NCBI GenBank assembly: GCA_040218445.1 | Contig: JAVJRK010000015.1 | Coordinates: 170,405 to 234,404, forward strand | Reading direction: 5' to 3' | From: UBA1479 sp040218445 | GTDB taxonomy: Bacteria; Pseudomonadota; Alphaproteobacteria; Rhodospirillales; Casp-alpha2 | DNA: 64,000 nucleotides | Position numbers and translations under genes: made by a program | Notes under the pieces: model-generated | Told to the model about the DNA's origin: nothing | The model's database searches: none | Seen by the model: only the letters and a program-made list of their open reading frames with translations | Shown here: one piece after another, positions 8,949-17,719 of the stretch | Layout of the letters: each line of letters begins with the position of its first letter | Numbering within the stretch: the first letter of the stretch is position 1

Positions 8949-9379
8949 GTGTTTCCTCCCAGTTTGATCAACGGACAACCACCATCCGTCGAAGGGTTGG
9001 TCTGCGCGTTGCACGCGCGTTTAATGTCTGGCCCAGACACAGAAGTTTGGTTGGTTTTATTAAGTCCCCCGGGCCCGGCTACAAAGGTTCCCCGCCGATA
9101 TGGCGACGACCTTTAGTATCCTGTCGGGAATCTTCCCAATACGCAACGTAATGGCAAGGCTTTTTCCCACAAGCATTCACGGTTGTTCTTATCCGTTACG
9201 GCTTTGTTCAACCTTGGAATTCTCGTGAATGGGCCGGCTGTCCGCACGTCACCGGCTGGAAATCCGAAGTCTTGCGCCATTTACCGCAATGCAGCACCGC
9301 AAAACCGTGCCCGTCCCGACGCAGTGGACGGCGGCATTCTATTTTTCACGATGCGGAATTGATCGTTGCGGCGAAGGTC
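8949..9379 (-). promoter_or_regulatory. Intergenic region upstream of the TRAP operon with two palindromes
   Basis: This gap of 431 bases separates the transporter operon from the dehydrogenase gene. It holds two perfect inverted repeats: TGTCTGG-C-CCAGACA at 9025-9039 and GCGCGT-TGC-ACGCGC at 9004-9018, 56-91 bases upstream of the binding-protein ATG. They are candidates for operator sites. I see no convincing open frame in the gap; apparent frames are continuations of antisense shadows. The remainder (9050-9379) shows nothing I can name. Confidence 0.5.
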
Positions 9380-10345
9380 TTATGCGACCCGGTCGCCCGG
9401 TTCCCCACCGGCAAAAAATGCATCCAGATTGTCCAATGCCCGGAATCCCATGGCGTCCCGGGTCTCCCTGTTGGCGCTGCCGATATGGGGCAGAAGAAAC
9501 GTGTTGTCCAATGCGCTCAGGCGTGGATCCACATTGGGCTCGTTGTTATAGGCATCGATGCCCGCCGCGAACAGCTTGCCCGATTTCAGGGCGTCGATCA
9601 GGGCATCGTCGTCGATCACGGCACCGCGTGCCGCATTGGCCAGCACCGCGCCATCCGGCATCAAGGCAAACCGATCCGCGTTCATGATGCCGCGGGTTTG
9701 TTCCGTCACGTTGCAGTGAAGCGAAAGGAAGTCGCAATGGGGCAGCATGTCGTCCAGGCTGTTGTGCCAGACAGCTCCCTTTTCCTGTTCGGGGCTGAGG
9801 CGCGAGCGGTTGTGATAATGAATTTCCATGCGGAAGGCACGGGCCAGGTCGGCGACGGTCTGCCCGACGCGGCCCATGCCCAAAATGCCCAGCCGCTTGC
9901 CGGTCACGCCGATCCCGACCATGAAAGCCGGTGACCAGTCCTTCCATTCGCCGGCACGAACCAGGCGTTCGCCCTCGGATGCGCGGCGCGCAGCACCCAG
10001 CATCAACAGGATGGTGGTCTCCGCCGTGGCGTCCGACAGGACCTCGGGCGTGTTGGTGACGATCACGCCGTGCTTTTTGGCGGCATCGACGTCCACATGG
10101 TCGTAGCCGACGGAAAAATTGGCGATGATCTTCACGCTGTCCGGCAGTTTGGCGAAAACCTCTTCCGTGAAATGCTCGGTGTGGCAGGGCAGGATGGCGT
10201 CCGCACCCTGGGCGGCGGCGAGCAGCGCATCCTTGTCATAAAGCCGGTCTTCCGGGTTCAGGCGCGCGTCATAATCCTGCTGTAAGCGCGCGTGGACTGC
10301 ATCGGGCAGGCGGCGCGTAACGAGAACGGTCGGCTTGTCGGCCAT
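9380..10345 (-). CDS. D-2-hydroxyacid dehydrogenase (glyoxylate/hydroxypyruvate reductase type)
   Basis: The 321-residue NAD(P)-dependent oxidoreductase has the nucleotide-binding LGILGMGRVG motif at 152-160 and the catalytic Arg240 (NAARG), Glu269 (YNNEP) and His287 (LLPHIGSA). These define the D-isomer-specific 2-hydroxyacid dehydrogenase family; overall it is closest to GhrB/GyaR glyoxylate or hydroxypyruvate reductases. A ribosome site GGGAGG precedes the ATG. The neighbouring malyl-CoA lyase yields glyoxylate, so glyoxylate-glycolate interconversion is a reasonable but unproven role. Confidence 0.9.
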   Translation of the reverse strand: MADKPTVLVTRRLPDAVHARLQQDYDARLNPEDRLYDKDALLAAAQGADAILPCHTEHFTEEVFAKLPDSVKIIANFSVGYDHVDVDAAKKHGVIVTNTPEVLSDATAETTILLMLGAARRASEGERLVRAGEWKDWSPAFMVGIGVTGKRLGILGMGRVGQTVADLARAFRMEIHYHNRSRLSPEQEKGAVWHNSLDDMLPHCDFLSLHCNVTEQTRGIMNADRFALMPDGAVLANAARGAVIDDDALIDALKSGKLFAAGIDAYNNEPNVDPRLSALDNTFLLPHIGSANRETRDAMGFRALDNLDAFFAGGEPGDRVA

Positions 10346-10411
10346 GGTTTCCTCCCATCAGATTGTGGACATGGGGGTACACCAAGGTCGTCGGTCTTGT
10401 CGAGGTTGCCT

Positions 10412-11125
10412 TTATCGGGGGGAAGGGGGCGAGGGACGACGTTCCATGGCTGGCTGATAGATGTTTATGTCTCGCACGGGATCGGAAACCATGACCTGCC
10501 CCAGGAGGTCGTCACGCAGGTCGGTCAAAGTTATATAAACCTGTGCTTCTGCCTTTTTCTTCTCTCCGCTGCGAAGGGCTGTCAAGGCTCCTTCGATCCC
10601 GGTGCGCAGGCGTGGGATGATGATGTCGTCCGGCCAGAGCAACGCGACGATGCGTTCCGACCAATCGAGCATGGGGGCAAGGGCGTCTGCCGCGCGACGG
10701 TTGCCGGTGATGTCAAGCACGGCCAGACGGAATCGCCGGTCGGCGGCGAACATGGCGGGGCGGGACCGGTTGACTTCGGGTTTCGCTGCGTCACGGGCGA
10801 TGGCTTCCAAAGACCGTATATCATCGGCGGTGATCATTTCCGCTGCCATGCCGGCGGCGGCGATCTCGATCAGCAGGCGAAAATCGAACACCTCCTGGAT
10901 GTCGCGGATAGTGACACGGGACACTGTATACCCCTTGCGCGGGGCGGCCTGGATCAGGCCGTCATGGGCCAGGCGAATCAGGGCAACCCGTACGGTGGCC
11001 AGCGTCGCCTCGTATCGCCGGCAGAATTCCTGCTCCGTCAAATCCTGACCCGGCGGCAGGCTGCCTTGGATAATGTCGAACCGGATTTGGCCGTACACAA
11101 GATCGCTGAGTTTGGGCTTGTCCAT
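10412..11125 (-). CDS. GntR-family transcriptional regulator (FCD subgroup)
   Basis: The 237-residue protein has an N-terminal winged helix (YGQIRFDIIQGSLPPGQDLT, then a recognition helix near ATLATVRVALIRLAHDGLI) and an all-helical C-terminal FCD-type ligand domain starting at RDIQEVFDFR. The start at 11125 gives the usual MDKPKLSDLVYGQ beginning; an upstream ATG at 11161 would add an unusual extension. It is divergent from the PLP-protein gene, and a palindrome lies between them. The effector is unknown, likely an organic acid handled by the flanking genes. Confidence 0.9.
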   Translation of the reverse strand: MDKPKLSDLVYGQIRFDIIQGSLPPGQDLTEQEFCRRYEATLATVRVALIRLAHDGLIQAAPRKGYTVSRVTIRDIQEVFDFRLLIEIAAAGMAAEMITADDIRSLEAIARDAAKPEVNRSRPAMFAADRRFRLAVLDITGNRRAADALAPMLDWSERIVALLWPDDIIIPRLRTGIEGALTALRSGEKKKAEAQVYITLTDLRDDLLGQVMVSDPVRDINIYQPAMERRPSPPSPR

Positions 11126-11153
11126 AAGATATCTGATAACATTAGATTCGACA

Positions 11154-11172
11154 TATAACAATGTCAGTTATA
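11154..11172. promoter_or_regulatory. Candidate GntR operator (6-7-6 inverted repeat)
   Basis: TATAAC-AATGTCA-GTTATA lies in the short divergent region between the GntR gene (start 11125) and the PLP-protein gene (start 11221). Position and symmetry fit a dimeric regulator controlling both directions. The right arm continues into TATACAAT, which also forms half of the 12-base palindrome upstream of the MmgE/PrpD gene at 45023-45034. Confidence 0.5.
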
Positions 11173-11220
11173 CAATTTGGAAATATCAATTGTCCCAACC
11201 TTGTTGTAAGAGCCAAGCAA

Positions 11221-12507
11221 ATGACCAAAGACCGTTTCGGTAATGCGTTCGCATCGGGGCTCTCCTATGCGCGCGGCGACATTCTGTCCTCCACCGCAGA
11301 TGATTTGACCAAATTGCGTACGGCTTGGGGGCATATCCGCGCCCGCGACGCCAAGGGTGAAGACACGGTCAACGCATCGGGCCTGGAGCGCTGCATGTCC
11401 GTGGAGCCGGGCGAGGAACGGCTGTTGGATGACGAGATGGCGGCGGCATTTTTGACGGATGAGGTCAGGGGCCTGGGGCTCAAAATGTTCGGCGGCGACG
11501 GCGACCGCCATGACATCATGATGACCAACAGGTTGACCGCGGGCCTGCTGGTCGCCGCCGACGTTGTCGTGCCCGAGGGATCGCACGTCATCGGCTTCTC
11601 ACCGACCTACAGCCATCCGGCGGTGCAGCGCGCGGCCAAGCATGCGCGGGCGACCTTCACCGACCTGACGGACATCCGCGACGTGGAAGCTGCACTGAGC
11701 GGCGACCCCAAACCCGGGGCGTTGTTCCTGACTCGGCTGGCGGTCAGCTATCAGATTTTGGACGAAACCGATTTGCGCCGGGCGGTGGATCTCGCCCACG
11801 AACGGGGAATTCCGGTGATCGTCGACGATGCCGGGGGGGCTCGTGTCGGCCCGGCCTGTTTCGGTCAACCGCGCACCCTGGAGTTGCTCGTAACGGTCGC
11901 CTGCACGGGCCTGGACAAATACGGCACCCTGGGCCCGCGGTTGGGCTTGATCGGGGGCAAGGCCTCCGTCATCGCGGCCATGCGTGCCCGTGCCTATGAA
12001 ATGGGGATCGAGGCCCGGGCCATGCTTTATCCGCAGGTTGTCCGTTCCCTGAAGTATTACAGCGATGAAAAAGTTCGTGATCTGGTTGCCTGTACCATGA
12101 CCGTGCGCGACGCCGTTGTGGCAAGGCTGGGTGCCGACCGTGTTCATGTGACCCCGGTGACGGCGCAATTGAAGGCCGAGGATATCCTGGAGATGGCCAT
12201 GGCGCACCGCGGCATCAACGAAGCGCCCTGCGTGCCGTATGAAGCGACGGCAGCGCTCGCCATGCTGTTGTTGCGGGATTATGGAATCCTGAGTGTCCAT
12301 TTCGCCGGTATTCCCCCGGGCACGTCCGCGTTGATGCTGAAATTTATTTCACGCGAGGTGCTGGACGCCGTCGGTGGTGCCGATGCATTTGCCGAGGCGA
12401 TCAGCGCTTCGATCGGGAAATTGGGGGACTTAATGGTTGAAAAGGACGCATTGGTGCGGGTGTTGAAGGGGGCGGGAGAGGCCGTGCCGACCGCCGCCGC
12501 TGACTGA
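11221..12507 (+). CDS. PLP-dependent enzyme, SelA-like fold
   Basis: The 428-residue protein has fold-type I PLP features: an aspartate pair at 202-203 in VIVDDAGGARVG and the probable Schiff-base Lys233 in TGLDKYGTLGPRLGLIGG. The arrangement resembles SelA-like proteins and D-glucosaminate-6-phosphate ammonia-lyase relatives more than ordinary aminotransferases. It is unlikely to be true selenocysteine synthase, because no selB or tRNA-Sec is visible. I chose ATG at 11221 because the frame opening at 11161 overlaps the putative operator. Role: probably an amino- or hydroxy-acid lyase controlled by the adjacent GntR protein. Confidence 0.75.
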   Translation: MTKDRFGNAFASGLSYARGDILSSTADDLTKLRTAWGHIRARDAKGEDTVNASGLERCMSVEPGEERLLDDEMAAAFLTDEVRGLGLKMFGGDGDRHDIMMTNRLTAGLLVAADVVVPEGSHVIGFSPTYSHPAVQRAAKHARATFTDLTDIRDVEAALSGDPKPGALFLTRLAVSYQILDETDLRRAVDLAHERGIPVIVDDAGGARVGPACFGQPRTLELLVTVACTGLDKYGTLGPRLGLIGGKASVIAAMRARAYEMGIEARAMLYPQVVRSLKYYSDEKVRDLVACTMTVRDAVVARLGADRVHVTPVTAQLKAEDILEMAMAHRGINEAPCVPYEATAALAMLLLRDYGILSVHFAGIPPGTSALMLKFISREVLDAVGGADAFAEAISASIGKLGDLMVEKDALVRVLKGAGEAVPTAAAD

Positions 12508-12670
12508 TTTTTCGCCTAATGGTGTTTTTCCGCACTGCGGTAAGTATTCCATTTCGGGCTGTTTTGTCCTTGCGGCCATAAGGGCGGATGGCTATTTTGC
12601 GCCTGCGAAATAACAAATCATAAATGGCGGCGGGCCACGGTTTGCCGCTTATCCGACGTAGGAGATTTAG

Positions 12671-13648
12671 ATGAGCTTCCATATTGTCGATCAGGCGCCC
12701 GCGCGCCTTAACCGCAGCGAACTGGCCGTGCCCGGCTCCAACCCCACGTTCCTGGAAAAAGCAGCCCAGAGCACCGCGGACGTTATCTTCCTGGATTTGG
12801 AAGATGCCGTGGCCCCCGATGACAAGGCGCCTGCCCGCAAGAACATCATTGCCGCGCTGAATGATCTGGATTGGTCGGGAAAGACCGTGTCCATCCGGAT
12901 CAACGGCCTGGACACCCATTACATGTACCGCGACCTGGTCGAAATTCTCGAAGGTGCGCCGGGCAAGCTTGACCTGATCATGATCCCCAAGGTCGGCACG
13001 GCATCGGACGTGTACGCGGTCGACATGATGGTGACCCAGATCGAAGACGCCACGAAAGTCGAAAAGCGCATCGGGTTCGAACTGATCATCGAAACGGCGC
13101 TGGGCATGCAGAATCTGGCGGAAATCGCCCAGGCATCGAAGCGGAATGAATCCCTGCATTTCGGCGTGGCCGATTACGCGGCTTCGACCAAGGCCCGGAC
13201 CACGGTCATCGGCGGCCCGAACCGTGATTATGCCGTGCTGACCGACCCGGACGACGACGGCAACCGCGACGTTCATTGGGGCGACATGTGGCATTATCCC
13301 ATCGCCAAAATGGTCGTCGTTGCGCGGGCCAACGGTCTGCGCCCGATCGACGGTCCGTTCGGCGATTTCTCCGATCCCGATGGTTACAAGGCACAGGCCA
13401 TGCGGGCCTCGACCCTCGGCTGCGAAGGCAAATGGGCGATCCATCCGTCGCAGATCGACCTTGCCAACGAGCTGTTCAGCCCGTCTGAAAAGGAAGTGAC
13501 CCAGGCCCAGCGTATCCTGGACGCCATGGAACAGGCGCAGAAGGAAGGCAAGGGGGCCGTTTCCCTGGACGGCCGCCTGATCGACATCGCGTCGATCCGC
13601 CAGGCCAAGGTGCTGGTGGAAAAGGCGGCGCAGATCAAGGGCGCCTGA
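12671..13648 (+). CDS. mcl1: L-malyl-CoA/beta-methylmalyl-CoA lyase
   Basis: The 325-residue protein belongs to the HpcH/CitE TIM-barrel family and matches the Mcl1 pattern of phototrophic and methylotrophic alphaproteobacteria from end to end: FLDLEDAVAPDDKA (40-52), VSIRINGLDT, LIMIPKVG, and Mg ligands Glu141 (IIETALG) and Asp168 (GVADYAAS), then IDGPFGDFSD and GKWAIHPSQI. Mcl1 cleaves L-malyl-CoA to acetyl-CoA plus glyoxylate and beta-methylmalyl-CoA to propionyl-CoA plus glyoxylate in the ethylmalonyl-CoA pathway. GGAGA precedes the ATG. A strong terminator follows. Confidence 0.92.
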   Translation: MSFHIVDQAPARLNRSELAVPGSNPTFLEKAAQSTADVIFLDLEDAVAPDDKAPARKNIIAALNDLDWSGKTVSIRINGLDTHYMYRDLVEILEGAPGKLDLIMIPKVGTASDVYAVDMMVTQIEDATKVEKRIGFELIIETALGMQNLAEIAQASKRNESLHFGVADYAASTKARTTVIGGPNRDYAVLTDPDDDGNRDVHWGDMWHYPIAKMVVVARANGLRPIDGPFGDFSDPDGYKAQAMRASTLGCEGKWAIHPSQIDLANELFSPSEKEVTQAQRILDAMEQAQKEGKGAVSLDGRLIDIASIRQAKVLVEKAAQIKGA

Positions 13649-13683
13649 TCGCTTTCCAATCTGCTGACGACTTAATGCGACAG

Positions 13684-13724
13684 CGGCGGGTACCGGAGCT
13701 TTCGGGCCCGCCGTTTTCGTTTTT
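13684..13724 (+). terminator. Rho-independent terminator after mcl1
   Basis: Arms CGGCGGG (13684-13690) and CCCGCCG (13707-13713) pair perfectly and are followed by TTTTCGTTTTT. It sits 36 bases after the mcl1 stop codon. Confidence 0.85.
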
Positions 13725-13812
13725 GCGATCCCGTACAAACCTATAGCGAAAGTAGGGATGTTCATCGTCCGCATATCATCCCTATAATGCCCGCCAAAAG
13801 AAGCGGGTAGGG

Positions 13813-15618
13813 ATGGACATGGCGGAAACGTCCGCACAAGACGACCAGGGGACACGCCGGTATTCGGACCGGGAACGGTTCGTTGCGTTCTCGTTTTGCT
13901 GGGCCGAGGCGATCATCGAACTCGACGCCGAGCAGAACATCACCTTTGTCGGCGGCATCTTGCCGCTTCTGACCGGTAAGGACCCGCGCACCCTCAAAGG
14001 TGTTCCCATCCTCGATATCATTGCCGATGAGGACCGTCCGCTGGCCGAGCAGATGCTTGATGCCATCGCGCGGGCCGGCCGGTTCGACAACATTCATCTT
14101 CGTTTCAAGGGGGCGAACGGAAACTCCCAGCCTCTGGTGTCCTCGGGTTATCGCAATCCAGAGCTTGAAAACCGCTACTTCCTGGCTTTTCACATCGTCG
14201 GCGGGCTGACCGCCGACAGGTCGATGAAAAAATCCGGCAAGGAAGGTCTCTACGACGCCGACAGCTTCGGCAAGATGGCATCCAAGATGCTGACCGACGG
14301 CGTCGATGGCGCCGACAAGATGACCCTGGTCGAACTTGACGGTCTGGCCGAAGCCCAAGAGGAAATGGACGAGGCCCAGCGCGATAACCTGATGGGGGCG
14401 GTGGGCTCTGTCCTGAAGATGTCGTCGATCAACGGCGACGCGGCGGCCAAGCTGGGCGACGGCAAATACGGTGTGGTTCATGGCGACGGTTTGGACGTCG
14501 ATGCCATGAAGGCGCGGATTTCTTCGCTGATCACGAACATCGCCCCCGAGGCCGAGGGCATTTCCGTCGGATCGGCGACGATCGAAACCGATGGCGAAGG
14601 GCTGTCGGAAGAAGCCCTGACCAAAGGCGTGATCCATGCCATGAACGAATTCTCCAAATCCAAAGGGGGCGTTTCCCTGGAAGCGCTGTCCGGCAATATG
14701 GATGATCTGGTCAAGGACGCCATGGAAACGGCGGAAACCTTCAACCGGGTCGTCAACAAATCCGATTTCCGCATGGCCATGCATCCCATCGTCGGCATGG
14801 AAGACGGCGTCATCCATCACTACGAAGCATTGGCCCGATTCCAGGGAAAGCACGGGGAAAGCCCTTATAAATACATCACGTTCGCCGAGGAAACGGGGCT
14901 GATCGGTGCGTTCGACCTGTCCGTGATCGACAAGGTGATGGTCTGGATCGACGAGAACAAGGACCACGAATATTTCGCCTCCGTCGCGGTCAATATCTCG
15001 GGCAATTCCATCGTCGACAAACGCTACATCGACGGTTTGCAGGAACGGCTCAAGGCCAATCCCTGGACCCAGGGAAAGTTGATCTTCGAGCTGACGGAAT
15101 CGTCACGGGTCGAAGACCTGGAAACCGCCAATGCGTTCATCCAGAACCTGCGCGGTCTGGGCTATCCGGTCTGCCTGGACGATTTCGGCGCGGGGGCGGC
15201 CAGCTTCCAGTACCTTTCCGCCATCGACGTCGACGTGGTCAAGATCGACGGCCCCGTGGTCAAGAACGCCGAAGCCATCGAGCGCGGCCGCGCTTTCCTG
15301 ACGGCGCTTGCGTCGTTCTGCCGAGAACTGAAGGTCGAAACCATTGCCGAAATGGTCGATACCACCGAAACCGTGTCGTTCTGTCATGACTGCGGCATCG
15401 ACTTCATCCAAGGCTTCCTGTTCGGGCCACCGAATTTCGACCTCAATGAGTTTTCCGCCGTGCGGGAGAAAATGAAGGGCTCGAAGGCGCCCGGTGCCAA
15501 TGCCACCGGTGCCTTGACGTCGACCCATGCGGCATCGGCCGTCACGGCTTCCGCCGCCCCGGCGCAGCCGGCACCCGCGCCGCAGCCGGCCGCTTCCCCG
15601 GAACCGGCATCTTCCTGA
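13813..15618 (+). CDS. PAS-like/degenerate GGDEF/EAL cyclic-di-GMP phosphodiesterase
   Basis: The 601-residue protein has a PAS-like sensor region (about 20-135), a degenerate GGDEF-like region (about 145-285; the signature place reads LGDGKYG, so no cyclase activity is expected) and an EAL domain (about 318-545). EAL residues for cyclic-di-GMP hydrolysis are in place: Glu338-Ala-Leu, Asn394, Glu429, Asp456-Asp457, Lys477, Glu513 (AEMVDT, usually AEGVE) and Gln533 (QGFLFGPP). The C-terminal 50 residues are a Pro/Ala-rich tail. There is no membrane segment, so it is cytoplasmic. It likely lowers cyclic-di-GMP and favours motility. Confidence 0.9.
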   Translation: MDMAETSAQDDQGTRRYSDRERFVAFSFCWAEAIIELDAEQNITFVGGILPLLTGKDPRTLKGVPILDIIADEDRPLAEQMLDAIARAGRFDNIHLRFKGANGNSQPLVSSGYRNPELENRYFLAFHIVGGLTADRSMKKSGKEGLYDADSFGKMASKMLTDGVDGADKMTLVELDGLAEAQEEMDEAQRDNLMGAVGSVLKMSSINGDAAAKLGDGKYGVVHGDGLDVDAMKARISSLITNIAPEAEGISVGSATIETDGEGLSEEALTKGVIHAMNEFSKSKGGVSLEALSGNMDDLVKDAMETAETFNRVVNKSDFRMAMHPIVGMEDGVIHHYEALARFQGKHGESPYKYITFAEETGLIGAFDLSVIDKVMVWIDENKDHEYFASVAVNISGNSIVDKRYIDGLQERLKANPWTQGKLIFELTESSRVEDLETANAFIQNLRGLGYPVCLDDFGAGAASFQYLSAIDVDVVKIDGPVVKNAEAIERGRAFLTALASFCRELKVETIAEMVDTTETVSFCHDCGIDFIQGFLFGPPNFDLNEFSAVREKMKGSKAPGANATGALTSTHAASAVTASAAPAQPAPAPQPAASPEPASS

Positions 15619-15628
15619 GCCGCTTCAA

Positions 15629-15979
15629 ATGGACATCTATCATATTTGGTGCACGCTGAAGGACGATGTCAGCGACATGGAATTCGCCCGCCATGTGGGC
15701 GCTTATCTGGATCACCTGAAAGACCAGGGCCATATCGAAGGCTGGCGGCTGACACGCCGCAAACTGGGCCTGGGGCCGGAAGACCTGCCCGAATTTCACA
15801 TCATGGTCGACATATCGGGCTTGGCGCAATTGGATGAAGCCTTCGGCCACGTGGCCAGCCGGTCAGAGCCTGTAGAAGGCCTGCATCATTGTGTTAACAG
15901 TCTGGTTTCAAAGATTAAATTCGCACTTTATCGGGATTTTCCCGATGCCGTGCGGAAAACCGGTGAAGAGCGCTTTTAG
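15629..15979 (+). CDS. Conserved small protein of unknown function (116 aa)
   Basis: ATG at 15629 lies 11 bases after the EAL gene stop. The sequence begins MDIYHIWCTLKDDVSDMEF and contains a ferredoxin-like alpha/beta pattern with a dimer-interface look (FHIMVDISGLAQLDEAF) and a Arg-Lys-rich RLTRRKLGLGPEDL segment. Such short proteins resemble dimeric alpha-beta barrel or antibiotic-monooxygenase-type folds, but I cannot assign one. It ends shortly before accA. Good coding pattern and spacing support a real gene. Confidence 0.75.
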   Translation: MDIYHIWCTLKDDVSDMEFARHVGAYLDHLKDQGHIEGWRLTRRKLGLGPEDLPEFHIMVDISGLAQLDEAFGHVASRSEPVEGLHHCVNSLVSKIKFALYRDFPDAVRKTGEERF

Positions 15980-16038
15980 AACACTTTTCGACGATTTTCA
16001 GCGTCGCCAACCCGAGGATGCTGTGCTAGAAAACGCAC

Positions 16039-16995
16039 ATGCACAATTACCTGGATTTCGAAAAGCCCATCGCCGAACTGGAGGGCAAGATCGAGGAGCT
16101 GAGGCATCTTTCGTCTGATGGCGAGATGAACATCGCCGACGAGGTCGGCAAGCTCCAAACCAAGGTCGAAAAGCTTCTGACCACGACCTACGAGAAGCTG
16201 TCACCTTGGCAAAAGACGCAGGTGGCGCGTCACCACGACCGACCCCATGCGATGGACTATATCAACGCGCTGATCGATGATTTCACGCCGCTTGCCGGTG
16301 ACCGTCAGTTCGCCGAAGACCCGGCCGTGGTCGGCGGCATGGGACGGTTCCGCGGCCAGTCCGTGGTCGTAATCGGCAACGAAAAGGGCTCGGACACGGT
16401 CGCCCGCGTGCGTCACAATTTCGGCATGGCCAAGCCCGAGGGCTATCGCAAGGCCCAGCGGCTGATGAAGCTGGCCGATAAGTTCAAATTGCCGGTCATC
16501 ACGCTGGTCGATACCCCAGGTGCCTATCCGGGGGTCGAGGCCGAAGCCCGCGGCCAGGCGGAAGCCATCGCGCGGTCAATCGAGGTTTGCTTCGGGATCA
16601 AGGTTCCCTTCGTTTCCGTCGTCATCGGTGAAGGCGGGTCCGGCGGGGCCATCGCCCTTGCCGCCGCCAATGTCGTGGTGATGATGGAACACGCGGTCTA
16701 TTCGGTGATTTCGCCCGAAGGCTGCGCCTCGATCCTGTGGCGCGACGGCGAACTGGCGGAAACCGCAGCAGGGGCCTTGAAGCTCACGGCTCAGGATCTG
16801 CGCGATCTGGGCGTGATCGATGCCGTCGTGACGGAACCCCTGGGCGGTGCCCACCGCGAGCCGGACATGGCGATCAAGCGTGTCGGCAAGGAAATCGACA
16901 AACAGCTTGCCGAATTGGCTGCCCTTTCGGGTGATGCGCTCAAATCCACCCGCCGTGAAAAATTCCTCAAGATGGGCGCCAACGGTCTGGCCTAA
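16039..16995 (+). CDS. accA: Acetyl-CoA carboxylase carboxyltransferase subunit alpha
   Basis: The 318-residue protein is the normal AccA length. It starts with the coiled-coil N-terminus (DFEKPIAELEGKIEELRHL), then shows the crotonase-fold carboxyltransferase core: PGAYPGVEAEARGQAEAIA, GEGGSGGAIALAAAN and SPEGCASILWRD. With AccD it transfers the carboxyl group from biotin to acetyl-CoA, giving malonyl-CoA, the first committed step of fatty-acid synthesis. accD is not in the window. Confidence 0.97.
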   Translation: MHNYLDFEKPIAELEGKIEELRHLSSDGEMNIADEVGKLQTKVEKLLTTTYEKLSPWQKTQVARHHDRPHAMDYINALIDDFTPLAGDRQFAEDPAVVGGMGRFRGQSVVVIGNEKGSDTVARVRHNFGMAKPEGYRKAQRLMKLADKFKLPVITLVDTPGAYPGVEAEARGQAEAIARSIEVCFGIKVPFVSVVIGEGGSGGAIALAAANVVVMMEHAVYSVISPEGCASILWRDGELAETAAGALKLTAQDLRDLGVIDAVVTEPLGGAHREPDMAIKRVGKEIDKQLAELAALSGDALKSTRREKFLKMGANGLA

Positions 16996-17061
16996 CTGGA
17001 GCGCGCAAGGGATGGCACGGTTGGCTTGCGCGCGCTGTTCACCTTCGGCCCTGTGCCTTAA

Positions 17062-17580
17062 ATGACGATTGATCAGAAAAAGACGATCTGGTTCAGCATC
17101 CTCGGCGGTGCCGGGCTGGCGTTCGTTGTTTGGGTGGTCCTCACTTGGCTGGACGGTTATCCGGGGGCTGTGCCCGATCCGGGGGAACGGGTCGGCATTG
17201 CGCTTAAGCTTGCCGTTTTGCCGGCGGCGTTTCTGCTGATCGTCGTGCAGGTTGTGGCCCTGTCACGTCTTGTGACCGGGGCGATCGATCCGCAGACCGA
17301 TGGGGAACCGCCACGGTGGCGCCGGGTCGATATGCGGGTTCTGATGAACACGGTCGAACAGACGCTGATCTTCATTCCCTTGCTGCTGGCAACGGCCATG
17401 GTCATCCGCGCCGATGAAAGCCCCTGGCTGATCGCGCTGCCCATCGCCTTCGTGCTGGCGCGCTCTGTATTCTGGGTCGGCTACCGCATCAGTCCCATGG
17501 GGCGTGCCCCCGGTATGGCAGCGGGGTTTTTCATCAACCTGGGAATGCTGGGGTTCGTCGTGACACGGTTTTTGGGCTGA
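17062..17580 (+). CDS. MAPEG-family membrane protein
   Basis: The 172-residue protein has four hydrophobic segments (about 10-29, 50-70, 95-115, 120-170) and the MAPEG signature: VEQTLIFIPLLLA, then ARSVFWVGYRISPMGRAPGM. Family members include glutathione transferases and peroxidases of membranes, but most bacterial ones are uncharacterised. It lies 66 bases after accA on the same strand and ends before the large palindrome shared with the secA 3' end. Confidence 0.85.
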   Translation: MTIDQKKTIWFSILGGAGLAFVVWVVLTWLDGYPGAVPDPGERVGIALKLAVLPAAFLLIVVQVVALSRLVTGAIDPQTDGEPPRWRRVDMRVLMNTVEQTLIFIPLLLATAMVIRADESPWLIALPIAFVLARSVFWVGYRISPMGRAPGMAAGFFINLGMLGFVVTRFLG

Positions 17581-17672
17581 AAAGCCAAGGGCTTAACAGC
17601 CAGGATCGCTGAAAGCCGGCCAAGCCAGCCTTGCGCGCGGACCTTTAGTCATGCCGTTGGGTTTTGGTTTCG

Positions 17673-17718
17673 CGCAAAACAACTTTCGCGAAGATCAGAT
17701 CTTCGCTCAGGTTTTGCG
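17673..17718. terminator. Nested palindrome between the MAPEG gene and secA
   Basis: Outer arms CGCAAAAC (17673-17680) and GTTTTGCG (17711-17718) enclose inner arms GCGAAGATC (17688-17696) and GATCTTCGC (17698-17706). All pair perfectly. It starts one base beyond the secA stop codon and lies between convergent genes, so it probably terminates or protects secA mRNA, possibly in both directions. A clean U-run is lacking. Confidence 0.6.
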
Positions 17719-17719
17719 G

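Noticed and set aside
7668..9116. Long plus-strand frame (482 codons) across the TRAP binding-protein gene
   Set aside because: It is antisense to a clear TRAP binding-protein gene, has low-complexity composition and no ribosome site.
11161..11220. Longer N-termini for the GntR and PLP genes from ATGs near 11161
   Set aside because: Both would overlap the palindromic operator region and add sequence not typical for either family; no ribosome site supports them.
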